DNA from: Gammaproteobacteria bacterium
GTDB lineage: Bacteria > Pseudomonadota > Gammaproteobacteria > JAURND01
Direction of reading: 5' to 3'
DNA: 43,845 nt
Assembly (NCBI GenBank): GCA_029266595.1
Contig: JAQSWO010000004.1
Coordinates: forward strand, 1 to 43,845
Numbering within the stretch: position 1 is the stretch's first letter; each line of letters opens with the position of its first letter. A program made the position numbers and the translations under genes. Positions 20,445-29,931 of this stretch are shown here, one piece after another. The notes beneath the pieces were generated by a model. The model saw nothing but the letters and a program-made list of their open reading frames with translations. It ran no database searches and was not told the DNA's origin.

Positions 20445-21053
20445 ATGCTCTGTATTGGTCTAACTGGCGGCATTGGTTCTGGAAAATCAACTGCCACTCA
20501 TATTTTTTCCTCATTTGGCATTCCCATCATTGACGCTGACGTTATTGCACGAGAATTAATGACGCCTCAACAAGCGGCATTCGATGAAATTGTGCGGCAC
20601 TTTGGCAAATATATCCTTGATGAAAACCAACACATCAATCGGCGCATACTTAAGCAAATCATTTTTGATCAGCCTCAAGAAAAAATTTGGCTAGAACATC
20701 TATTACACCCTCTGATCATTAGTAAAATTCTTCGACAAAAGCATGAAATCAGTGCGCCTTATTGTATTGTCTCAGCACCATTATTGATGGAAGCAGAAAT
20801 TGAAGATACCCTTGTCGACAGAATTCTAGTGATAGATGCTACTCCTGGAATACAAGTCGAGCGAACTAAGGCAAGAGATAACATCGATGAAAAACAGATT
20901 GTACAGATCATAAAATCTCAAATTCCTAGAGAACAACGCTTAGAAAAAGCCGATGATGTAATTGAAAATAATGGCGACCTGAATACGCTAAGACAACAGA
21001 TTAAAAAACTACATCAAATGTATCTAACGCTTTCCCAGCAACAAGAGAACTAA
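20445..21053 (+). CDS. coaE: Dephospho-CoA kinase
   Basis: IGLTGGIGSGKSTATHIFSSFGIPIIDADVIARE. Confidence 0.96.
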   Translation: MLCIGLTGGIGSGKSTATHIFSSFGIPIIDADVIARELMTPQQAAFDEIVRHFGKYILDENQHINRRILKQIIFDQPQEKIWLEHLLHPLIISKILRQKHEISAPYCIVSAPLLMEAEIEDTLVDRILVIDATPGIQVERTKARDNIDEKQIVQIIKSQIPREQRLEKADDVIENNGDLNTLRQQIKKLHQMYLTLSQQQEN

Positions 21054-21054
21054 C

Positions 21055-21693
21055 ATGCACCGACACTACTCAAAATTAGACCACTGCCTTATACAACTTG
21101 ATCAAGGTATACGCACCATATTCAATCGTCCCGCTGAACAGCGCCCTAATCCCGCCATTGACACTCCCGATACGAACATTTCCCCTAGCGAACGCAAACA
21201 TAGTATTGGCCTTATGCGCGTTAACCACGCTGGCGAAATCAGCGCACAAGCTTTGTATCAAGCGCAAGCACTGACAGCGCGGTCTGCTGCTACACGAACA
21301 TCTATGAAACAAGCCGCTGAGGAAGAAAATGATCATCTTGCCTGGTGCGCACAACGGTTAGAAGAACTCGGTGGCCACATTAGTCACTTATCTTCTATTT
21401 GGTATCTCGGATCCTTTGCCATAGGCACTCTTGCAGGGCTTGCAGGCGACAAATGGAGTTTGGGATTTCTAGCAGAAACAGAAGAACAAGTTGTCAGACA
21501 TTTAGAAGCACACTTGGAGAACTTACCCTCAGAAGATCATAAGAGCCGAAAAATTGTATCGCAGATGCGAGCAGATGAATCAGAACACGCCACCATGGCT
21601 GTAGAAATAGGCGCTGTAGCACTACCCAAGCCTATCAAAAAAATGATGGCCTTGTTTTCTAAAGTGATGACAAAAACGGCTTATTGGGTGTGA
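21055..21693 (+). CDS. coq7: 2-polyprenyl-3-methyl-6-methoxy-1,4-benzoquinol hydroxylase (Coq7)
   Basis: MRVNHAGEISAQALYQAQAL, EEENDHLAWC, DESEHATMA di-iron motifs. Confidence 0.95.
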   Translation: MHRHYSKLDHCLIQLDQGIRTIFNRPAEQRPNPAIDTPDTNISPSERKHSIGLMRVNHAGEISAQALYQAQALTARSAATRTSMKQAAEEENDHLAWCAQRLEELGGHISHLSSIWYLGSFAIGTLAGLAGDKWSLGFLAETEEQVVRHLEAHLENLPSEDHKSRKIVSQMRADESEHATMAVEIGAVALPKPIKKMMALFSKVMTKTAYWV

Positions 21694-21796
21694 AATAGAG
21701 GATCTGGTTTCGGCTGGCAGAATAATATAGTATCCGCCAGCTGTAAATTTACAAGGTAATGATAAGACAAAACCCCCTCAACGAAGGAGCCACCCT

Positions 21797-23350
21797 ATGA
21801 TAAGTCCCTTGCTCGTCACCTTTTCCATTTACTTAGTTGCTGTATTGCTAGTCGGTTGGCTTGGCTACCGTGCAACTAGGGATCTCTCTGACTACATTCT
21901 GGGAGGACGCCGCTTGGGAAGTTTTGTAACCGCGCTTGCTGCAGGTGCTTCCGATATGAGTGGTTGGCTTCTGATGGGTTTACCTGGTGCTGTCTTTTTA
22001 TTCGGTTTATCCAAAGTGTGGATTGCCATAGGTTTAGTCATAGGCGCCTGGTTAAACTGGCGATTTGTCGCTGCAAAGTTAAGAATTTATACCGAAAGAT
22101 GTAATAATGCGCTTACGCTCCCCGACTATTTTACCAACCGCTTCCAAGACCATAGCAATATCCTGAGAATTTTCACAGCAATAACCATTTTAATTTTCTT
22201 CACCTTTTACTGTGCATCAGGGGTTGTCGCTGCTGCACGTTTATTTGAAGATATGTTCAATCTACCCTACGAAACGGCTATTTGGGTAGGCGCTGCTGCA
22301 ACTATCACCTATGTGTTCGTCGGTGGTTTTTTAGCTGTGAGCTGGATGGATACTATTCAAGGTTCACTAATGATTACTGCACTCATAATGGCACCCCTTA
22401 TGCTGGTCTATGCCAATGGTGGATTTGCAGAAAGCTTTAATATCCTTGCAGCCAGCGCTGCTCCCCTAGATCTACTGGTAGAGAGCGCAGCCGCCAACGT
22501 TGCTAGTGAAACGCCTGTTGTTACACCCACCCACTTATCGCTCTTTCAAAATTTAGACACTATTGCACTCATTTCTTTGATTGGCTGGGGCTTAGGATAT
22601 TTTGGCCAGCCACATATCCTAGTTCGATTTATGGCAGCTGAGTCCGCTGCGACTATTCCCAAAGCACGTCGTATCAGCATCACATGGATGGCATTCTGCC
22701 TAATAGGTGCGTGTAGTGTAGGACTATTTGGCGCGGCTTATTTTGGCACCCATCTTGACCAAGCTGCCAACGTCATAAAAAACTCAGAAGTCGTATTCAT
22801 AGAAACAGCTAAGCAGCTTTTCAACCCATGGGTCGCGGGATTTCTGCTAGCCGCTATTTTGGCCGCTGTTATGAGCACATTAGCCTGTCAACTATTAGTC
22901 TGCTCTAGCGCATTAACTGAAGATATTTATAGAACTTTTCTACGCAAAAAAGCCTCCCAAAAAGAACTACTTTGGTTTGGTAGGGCCATGGTATTTGGTA
23001 TTGCACTTTGTGCGATATGGATCGCTGCTACTAACACGCAAAGCATCCTAACAATGGTTGGCTATGCTTGGGCGGGTTTTGGTGCTGCGTTCGGTCCAAT
23101 CGTATTACTCTCACTCTCATGGAAAAGGATGACACGTAATGGCGCGATTGCGGGCATCATTGTCGGCGCAACTACCGTTATCATTTGGAAGGCTTACGGC
23201 TGGCTCGGATTGTACGAAATAATCCCTGGTTTCTTGTTTGCTACCATCGCTATCATCACTGTTAGCCTGATGAGCAAACCGCCTTCATCGGTCATCACCA
23301 AAAAATTTGAAGAAGTTCAGACTGAATTTAGTAAACTTAAAGCTAGATAA
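21797..23350 (+). CDS. putP: Sodium/proline symporter
   Basis: 517 aa SSS family; DYILGGRRLGSFVTALAAGASDMSGWLLMGLPGA. Confidence 0.94.
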   Translation: MISPLLVTFSIYLVAVLLVGWLGYRATRDLSDYILGGRRLGSFVTALAAGASDMSGWLLMGLPGAVFLFGLSKVWIAIGLVIGAWLNWRFVAAKLRIYTERCNNALTLPDYFTNRFQDHSNILRIFTAITILIFFTFYCASGVVAAARLFEDMFNLPYETAIWVGAAATITYVFVGGFLAVSWMDTIQGSLMITALIMAPLMLVYANGGFAESFNILAASAAPLDLLVESAAANVASETPVVTPTHLSLFQNLDTIALISLIGWGLGYFGQPHILVRFMAAESAATIPKARRISITWMAFCLIGACSVGLFGAAYFGTHLDQAANVIKNSEVVFIETAKQLFNPWVAGFLLAAILAAVMSTLACQLLVCSSALTEDIYRTFLRKKASQKELLWFGRAMVFGIALCAIWIAATNTQSILTMVGYAWAGFGAAFGPIVLLSLSWKRMTRNGAIAGIIVGATTVIIWKAYGWLGLYEIIPGFLFATIAIITVSLMSKPPSSVITKKFEEVQTEFSKLKAR

Positions 23351-23577
23351 AGCGTTTTATACCGCTCGCAATTTAAGATACTGGCTCTTGGAATTAAGAA
23401 AAGAGTTTTTAGATGTGAGCGGCATAGTATCTTGAACTTAAAGGAGATAAAAAAACATTTCCCCCTTAAAAAGTCCCCTGGCTTTGTCTCAATGTGAAGG
23501 ACGTAAACCCAACATCTTCAAGTTGAATAGATATATAGACAGGTGCTCGAAAATTTTTATAGTGAGCGCCATTAAAA

Positions 23578-24957
23578 ATGGATTATGAAAAACCGTTAGG
23601 AGTTAACATGCAACAAAATGTACGTTGGAGTTCTACACTTGCTTATGTTTTTGCTGCCATCGCAGCGGCCGTTGGTTTAGGTAATATCTGGCGATTTCCA
23701 TATCTCGCTGGTGAAAATGGCGGTGGGGCATTCGTCCTGATGTATCTTGCCTTCGTCATCATTTTAGGCATCCCACTGCTGGCTTCCGAGGCTGCACTCG
23801 GTCGAATTGGCCGCCAAAATCCCTCTGCTTCTTACAGGGATATTGCTATACGTGCTAACCGTTCCCCCAATTGGAAGTGGGTGGGAACCTTAGCCGTACT
23901 TACCAGCTTCTTGATTATGAGTTTCTACATGGTCGTTTCTAGCTGGATTGTCAATTACTTGCTACAAGCTATTTCTGGCCATTTTTCTGAATTCACTGAA
24001 GCACAGAGCCAAGCTGAATTTGCTAAATTACTAGGCGATCCTTGGCGGATGCTGGGTTACAACACCTTATTAGCTGTTCTATCAGTTGTGGTTGTACTCA
24101 AAGGTGTCAGAAAGGGCTTAGAACGCCTAGTGATGTTCATGTTCCCCGCCATGTTTTTACTCATCTTTATATTGCTGGGCTACGCTATGACAACTGGCTT
24201 TTTCTATGAAGGGGCCAGTTTCATGTTCAAGCCAGATTTTTCTGCCTTAAACACGCAGGTTGTACTCATGGCATTGGGGCAAGCATTCTTCAGTTTAAAT
24301 ATCGCGTTGGGGATCACATTGACATTTAGTGCATATATTCCGAGCCAGACTTCCATCGTTCGCAGCGTAACCATAGTTGCTTTTGCCGATACTTTTGTTG
24401 CGGTGATTGCCGGGCTCATCATTTTCCCCATTGTGTTTGCTAATAGTATGTCACCTGATCAAGGCCCCAGCTTAGCTTTTAAGACCTTGCCCTTGGCCTT
24501 TAGTGGTTTACCCTTCAGCAGCTTCTTCGCTACGTTGTTCTTTTTGATGCTCTTATTTGCGGCATTCACTTCGGTTATATCTCTGCTGGAAGTTTCCGTT
24601 GCTTGGATGATGGAGACGCTTAAAGTGGGCCGTGCCAAATCAAGTATCGTCATAGGTATTGTGACTTGGATACTAGGCATTGGCACTATAGTATCGTTTA
24701 GTAACCCCGAACAATTCAGCGTGTTCGGAACTACCTTTTTCACAGTCTTAGACTTTGTAACGGGTTCTATTATGCTACCGTTAGGTGGTCTGTTGATGGC
24801 GATTTTTGTGGGATGGCGTCTTCCAAAAAACTTTATTTCAAACGAGCTAAATTGGAGCAAAAAAGGCTGGTGGCTATGCTTTTGGTCGCTGGCTAATCGC
24901 TTTATCGCACCAGTGGCTATCTTTGTTATTTTCTTGTGGAAGATATTCAACCCATAG
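23578..24957 (+). CDS. Sodium-dependent transporter, NSS/SNF family
   Basis: RWSSTLAYVFAAIAAAVGLGNIWRFPYLAGENGGGAFVLMYL; a downstream Met at 23608 is a possible alternative start. Confidence 0.94.
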   Translation: MDYEKPLGVNMQQNVRWSSTLAYVFAAIAAAVGLGNIWRFPYLAGENGGGAFVLMYLAFVIILGIPLLASEAALGRIGRQNPSASYRDIAIRANRSPNWKWVGTLAVLTSFLIMSFYMVVSSWIVNYLLQAISGHFSEFTEAQSQAEFAKLLGDPWRMLGYNTLLAVLSVVVVLKGVRKGLERLVMFMFPAMFLLIFILLGYAMTTGFFYEGASFMFKPDFSALNTQVVLMALGQAFFSLNIALGITLTFSAYIPSQTSIVRSVTIVAFADTFVAVIAGLIIFPIVFANSMSPDQGPSLAFKTLPLAFSGLPFSSFFATLFFLMLLFAAFTSVISLLEVSVAWMMETLKVGRAKSSIVIGIVTWILGIGTIVSFSNPEQFSVFGTTFFTVLDFVTGSIMLPLGGLLMAIFVGWRLPKNFISNELNWSKKGWWLCFWSLANRFIAPVAIFVIFLWKIFNP

Positions 24958-25324
24958 AAAAGCTGACTACCTACTTCCACATCATCTATAAAGGGTGGTG
25001 TGGAATTCAAAAACACCAGCGTTTAGTCTCTTATCCTTAAATACCTCTGCACATCTGTGGGGGAACCATTTCTATATACTCAAGGTACCAGCACATTCTG
25101 CTGGCTTGTAGGAGGCATATTGAACTGGCGCACAGATACATTGACGCCAGCCACACTCGCTGCAAACTTAAAAAAATCCGTCGCAGCAGATGAGTCACTT
25201 ACATCTACACAACAGCAGGATTTAGCTACTCCAACATCAGGACCAGCGCCCACTCTCACGCTCAGATTTTAATCCTTCTAAAGATGTAACAGGTCAGCAT
25301 ATAGATAGGAACGGCCATCTTTTG

Positions 25325-25753
25325 TCAATCTTGTTTAAACACATTATCTCTACATCGATGACAGATCCCATAAATCGTCAAGCTATGATCCGTGATCACA
25401 AAATCAGCATTTTTTGCAATTTCTATCTGTCTTTCCTCTATTCCCTCGTCCATAAACTCCGTTACCTGCCTGCACTTCACACAAACTAAATGATCGTGAT
25501 GCTCTCCCTGTTCCATTTCAAATACAGCGTGACCACCTTCAAAATTATGCCGCCTGATTAATCCTGCTTCTTCAAACTGAGTGAGTACACGGTATACGGT
25601 TGCAAGTGCAACATCGTTTCCTTCTTCCATTAATATCTTATACACATCTTCTGCACTTAAATGATGCGGTGTTGATTTCTCCAAGACCTGCAATACTTTC
25701 ATACGTGGTAAAGTGATTTTCAAGCCTGCCTTCTTTAGTTCTTGGCTGTTCAT
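25325..25753 (-). CDS. fur: Ferric uptake regulator
   Basis: LKKAGLKITLPRMKVLQVLEKS, ALATVYRVLTQFEEAGLI, HHDHLVCVKCRQVTEF. Confidence 0.95.
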   Translation of the reverse strand: MNSQELKKAGLKITLPRMKVLQVLEKSTPHHLSAEDVYKILMEEGNDVALATVYRVLTQFEEAGLIRRHNFEGGHAVFEMEQGEHHDHLVCVKCRQVTEFMDEGIEERQIEIAKNADFVITDHSLTIYGICHRCRDNVFKQD

Positions 25754-26703
25754 TTCTGTCTCCCCTCAGCGTTAACCAGGGCTAAAAAAGCGTGATATAC
25801 CTGGTTGGGCGTTAAAAAATATTTCCAGTATTTTTCTTTCCATGGCTTTATCAGCAGGTTAACACGCGGCAGCAATGCTTTATTTGGCGCAAATCCTGGA
25901 TGCCAACAAATACTCACTTTTCTACGCTGATGCATACTAATCGTAGGGATCCCTAAACAAGATGCTAAATGTCCCAGACCAGAATCATTTCCAATAAACC
26001 AACCTGCTTCACCTATGACTTCTGCTGCATTCTCTATGGAAGTAGTGACCATACGGTTAAAGCCAGCGGTTTCTATCCAGCGTGTTTCTTCATCTTCATG
26101 CGATGCCACCAAGAAAACAGGCTCATAACCTTTATTCATTAGACGTGCTGCAAGTTTAATGAAATACCTGGGTAACCAATAACGCGTTTTCATAGAAGCA
26201 GTGGGATGGATGACAACCTTAGACAGATATCGACGATGCACAAACCCCTGGGGCAATGTCATGCCATTGGCTCGTAAAGGTTGCTCAATATTGAATATTT
26301 TTTTGGCTGTCAGCAGCTGTAAGTCGACTTCATTCAGACATTGCCGATAAAAAGGAAGGGTAGAAAGAGAAAGTACGCAAGGATGCCACTGCCGGCTGTC
26401 ATAACGCACATCGTGTGGATAGCGATGTAACAACACATCATATTGGTTCCACGAAGCCTTAGCCTCAGCTTCGTCAGGATAAGGAAAGACCTGCACCCAT
26501 GGAAACCATTGCTTTAGCGCAGCCATAAAATCGCTATACACGGTTATGTCATAACCTTTTTTAAATAGATTATAGATTAAGGTCATGGCAATCAACGCGT
26601 CACCTAATCGTGGCGACATCACAAATGCCATACGCCCTTGCTGTCGTAGGGGCAAGCACATGTCTTGCATGTTTTGTTCTGGGGAAATATTTGGAAAGTT
26701 CAT
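25750..26703 (-). CDS. Glycosyltransferase family 9 (heptosyltransferase-like)
   Basis: SPRLGDALIAMTLIYNLFKKGYDITVYS, VVIHPTASMKTRYW, WFIGNDSGLGHLASCLGIPTIS. Confidence 0.85.
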   Translation of the reverse strand: MNFPNISPEQNMQDMCLPLRQQGRMAFVMSPRLGDALIAMTLIYNLFKKGYDITVYSDFMAALKQWFPWVQVFPYPDEAEAKASWNQYDVLLHRYPHDVRYDSRQWHPCVLSLSTLPFYRQCLNEVDLQLLTAKKIFNIEQPLRANGMTLPQGFVHRRYLSKVVIHPTASMKTRYWLPRYFIKLAARLMNKGYEPVFLVASHEDEETRWIETAGFNRMVTTSIENAAEVIGEAGWFIGNDSGLGHLASCLGIPTISMHQRRKVSICWHPGFAPNKALLPRVNLLIKPWKEKYWKYFLTPNQVYHAFLALVNAEGRQK

Positions 26704-26794
26704 GACAGCAGCATAACAAAAGCCTGACCGTTTGCGCCAGATGTAGTGTGAGAGAATCCTACACCTTGAGTGTTATCAATACCCACCATTTAAC

Positions 26795-26888
26795 TTATTC
26801 ATTATTCATTATTCATTATTCATTATTCATTATTCATTATTCATTATTCATTATTCATTATTCATTATCATTATCATTATCATTATCA
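26795..26888. repeat. Compound microsatellite: 10 x TTATTCA (26795-26864) then 4 x TTATCA (26865-26888)
   Basis: Counted base by base. Confidence 0.95.
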
Positions 26889-26947
26889 TTATAGATTTTT
26901 TTAAATTGTGCTAAATTTAAAACCAGATTCTGCATGAGGAAAATACA

Positions 26948-28033
26948 ATGAGGCAACCTGTTTTTAATTTCAGCGCTGGTCCAGCAATGTTACCCGTAGA
27001 AGTTCTAAAACAAGCACAAGCTGAAATGCTTGACTGGCGTGGCAAAGGAATGTCAGTCATGGAGGTCAGCCACCGAGGTAAAGATTTTACTGAGATGGCA
27101 AACCAATCTGAAGCCGATTTACGCGAACTACTCGCCATTCCAAACAATTATCACGTTCTTTTTTTAGCAGGAGGCGCAACAGCACAGTTTTCGGCCATCC
27201 CCATGAATTTGCTCACGAAGAATAAAAAGGCAGACTACATAGATACGGGACAATGGTCTAGAAAAGCCATCAAAGAAGCAGAGCGTTATGGTGAGATACA
27301 TATCGCCGCGAGTGTAAAAGACGATGGTGTTTTATCCATTCCAACACAAGACAGCTGGTCATTGACACCTAATGCAGCGTATCTTCACTATACGCCTAAC
27401 GAAACTATTGATGGCGTAGAGTTTCATTGGATACCGCAAACTGGCAATGTTCCGCTTGTCGCTGATATGTCTTCAAACATATTATCACGCCCTATCAATG
27501 TAAATGATTACGGAATTATTTACGCAGGCGCACAAAAAAATATGGGGGCTGCAGGAATAGGTGTAGTCATTATCCGTGAGGATTTAGTCAAAGAACCCAT
27601 GCCCACAACCCCTATTTTGTATAACTACCAAGTAGAAGTGGCAAATAAGTCTTTTTATAACACCCCACCAACCTACAACTGGTATTTGGTGGGATTGGTG
27701 CTAGCCTGGCTGAAAAAACAAGGCGGCTTATCAATAATGGCAGAACATAATCAAAGAAAAGCACGTAAGCTATATAACTTCATAGATGCACATAGCTTTT
27801 ACCATAACCGTGTCGCCCCAGCTTGCCGCTCCTGGATGAACATTCCGTTCATTTTGCAGGATAATCAACTAGATGGACAGTTTTTGGCAGAGGCAGAAGC
27901 AAATGGATTAACTAACCTTAAAGGGCACATCCTAGCCGGCGGAATGCGGGCTAGTATATATAACGCAATGCCAGAAGAGGGTGTTGATACATTAATTTCA
28001 TTTATGAAAGCATTTGCTGATAAGCATGGTTGA
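26948..28033 (+). CDS. serC: Phosphoserine aminotransferase
   Basis: VFNFSAGPAMLPVEVLKQAQ, YAGAQKNMGAAGIGVVIIRED. Confidence 0.96.
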   Translation: MRQPVFNFSAGPAMLPVEVLKQAQAEMLDWRGKGMSVMEVSHRGKDFTEMANQSEADLRELLAIPNNYHVLFLAGGATAQFSAIPMNLLTKNKKADYIDTGQWSRKAIKEAERYGEIHIAASVKDDGVLSIPTQDSWSLTPNAAYLHYTPNETIDGVEFHWIPQTGNVPLVADMSSNILSRPINVNDYGIIYAGAQKNMGAAGIGVVIIREDLVKEPMPTTPILYNYQVEVANKSFYNTPPTYNWYLVGLVLAWLKKQGGLSIMAEHNQRKARKLYNFIDAHSFYHNRVAPACRSWMNIPFILQDNQLDGQFLAEAEANGLTNLKGHILAGGMRASIYNAMPEEGVDTLISFMKAFADKHG

Positions 28034-28089
28034 GTAGGATTACAATAGAGTCTTAAAAAATTTTGCCAAACCTCATACGAGAGATGCAT

Positions 28090-29277
28090 ATGTTTAAACT
28101 TTGGAGAAAAAAAGGCCATCCTACCACACCAACAGAAGAACAAGCGCCTGCGCAGGATGAAGCGCTAAAACAGCCGGAAGCAACATCATCAGAAGATACC
28201 GTAACACAAGCAGCACAAGAAACAATTCTAGAAGACGGTCAAGAGATTTCCCCAGAAAAAGCAACGCCGGATATGACACTTCTGTCAAAAGAAGTGAAAC
28301 CTGAAATGGCATCGCCTTCTCCAGCAGAAGAAATAGAGCCTCCTCAAAAAATGGGATTATTCGGACGATTGCGTCATGGATTAAAACGAACGGGTACTCA
28401 ATTTTCTGAGGGCATAGGCAATTTATTTCTAGGCAAAAAAACCATAGATGCTAATCTTCTCGAAGAAATAGAAACGCATTTGTTAATGGCGGATGTTGGC
28501 ACGCAAGCAACACAACGCATTATCAACGACATCACAGCTCGCGTAAAACGGCATGAGCTCACGGATCCGTCAGTGTTATATGAAGCACTCAAACATTCTC
28601 TATGTGATATTCTTAAACCCTGCAGTATCCCGCTACATATCCCCGATAATGTGCGCCCCTATGTTATCTTAATGGTTGGTGTCAATGGTGCAGGCAAAAC
28701 AACTACTATCGGAAAATTAGCCAAACGCTTCCAACAAGAGGGGAAATCCGTCTTACTCGCAGCAGGTGATACCTTCAGAGCGGCCGCCATCGAACAACTC
28801 CAAACCTGGGGGGAGCGTAACAACATCACCGTGATTGCACAAAAAAGCGGATCAGACAGTGCATCCGTCATCTTTGATGGTCTAGATGCTGCTAAGGCCC
28901 GAGGCATAGACATATTAATTGCAGACACTGCCGGACGGCTACACACACAATCCCACTTGATGGAAGAATTGAGGAAGATTAAAAGAGTGCTGAGCAAACT
29001 GGATAAAGATGCGCCCCACGAAACTTTGTTAGTGCTAGATGCCAGTATCGGTCAAAATGCCATTCGCCAAGCTGAGCAATTTAATGACATACTTACGCTC
29101 AGCGGTCTCGTACTCAGCAAATTAGATGGGACAGCAAAGGGTGGTGTGATTTTTTCTTTGGCAGAAACATTAAAGCTGCCTATACGCTTTGTGGGTGTGG
29201 GTGAAAGCATTGATGACTTACAGCCCTTCAATGCCGAAGCTTTTGTGGAAGCTATTTTCTCCGATGGAAATAAATAG
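28090..29277 (+). CDS. ftsY: Signal recognition particle receptor FtsY
   Basis: GVNGAGKTTTIGKLAKRF, DTAGRL, LSKLDGTAKGG; start chosen at MFKLWRKKG. Confidence 0.95.
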   Translation: MFKLWRKKGHPTTPTEEQAPAQDEALKQPEATSSEDTVTQAAQETILEDGQEISPEKATPDMTLLSKEVKPEMASPSPAEEIEPPQKMGLFGRLRHGLKRTGTQFSEGIGNLFLGKKTIDANLLEEIETHLLMADVGTQATQRIINDITARVKRHELTDPSVLYEALKHSLCDILKPCSIPLHIPDNVRPYVILMVGVNGAGKTTTIGKLAKRFQQEGKSVLLAAGDTFRAAAIEQLQTWGERNNITVIAQKSGSDSASVIFDGLDAAKARGIDILIADTAGRLHTQSHLMEELRKIKRVLSKLDKDAPHETLLVLDASIGQNAIRQAEQFNDILTLSGLVLSKLDGTAKGGVIFSLAETLKLPIRFVGVGESIDDLQPFNAEAFVEAIFSDGNK

Positions 29278-29280
29278 AAC

Positions 29281-29931
29281 ATGATTCGCTTTAAAAACGT
29301 CAATAAATGCTATCCCACAGGACAAGAGGCTCTAAAAGACATCAATTTCCAACTAGAGAAGGGAGAAATGGCCTTTTTGACCGGACACTCTGGTGCTGGC
29401 AAAAGTACTCTATTGCGATTAACGCTGGCCTTGGAGCAACCCTCAGAAGGCGACATCATTGTCGATGGCAAACACCTCGCTACTATACCCAAACGCCATA
29501 TTCCTTCGCTTAGGCTTTCTATTGGTACCATTTTCCAAGACCCACAACTACTACCTTCTCGTACCGTTTTCGATAACGTATCTCTACCCCTCGTTATCCT
29601 ACACTATACACCAGATGAAATTCAGAGACGTGTGAGGGCAGCGTTGGATAAAGTCGGACTGCTGGACAAAGAAAGTCTATACCCCATTATGCTTTCAGCA
29701 GGCGAACGCCAACGCGTTAGCATCGCACGCGCGATTGTGCACAAACCCAAATTGCTACTCGCAGACGAGCCAACAGGAAACCTAGACCCAGACCTATCTG
29801 CTGAAATCATGCAATTATTTGAAGCCTTTAATCGAGTAGGCGTATCCGTATTAGTTGCCACACATGACCTAACGCTAGTCGCGACAATGCCCCATCGCAT
29901 ACTTACCCTACAACACGGCCAATTAAAATAA
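29281..29931 (+). CDS. ftsE: Cell division ATP-binding protein FtsE
   Basis: TGHSGAGKSTLLRL, LSAGERQRVSIARAI, LLADEPTGNLD. Confidence 0.95.
   Translation: MIRFKNVNKCYPTGQEALKDINFQLEKGEMAFLTGHSGAGKSTLLRLTLALEQPSEGDIIVDGKHLATIPKRHIPSLRLSIGTIFQDPQLLPSRTVFDNVSLPLVILHYTPDEIQRRVRAALDKVGLLDKESLYPIMLSAGERQRVSIARAIVHKPKLLLADEPTGNLDPDLSAEIMQLFEAFNRVGVSVLVATHDLTLVATMPHRILTLQHGQLK

Noticed and set aside
24459-25016. 185-aa minus-strand ORF antisense to the NSS transporter
   Set aside because: Shadow ORF over a well-supported transporter gene; low-complexity composition without recognisable domain.
25057-25272. 71-aa plus-strand ORF between the NSS transporter and fur
   Set aside because: No recognisable domain, no convincing RBS; could be a remnant but not supportable.
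26795-26888. CRISPR-like appearance of regularly repeated short units
   Set aside because: Units are 6-7 bp, directly abutting, without spacers; a microsatellite, not a CRISPR array.
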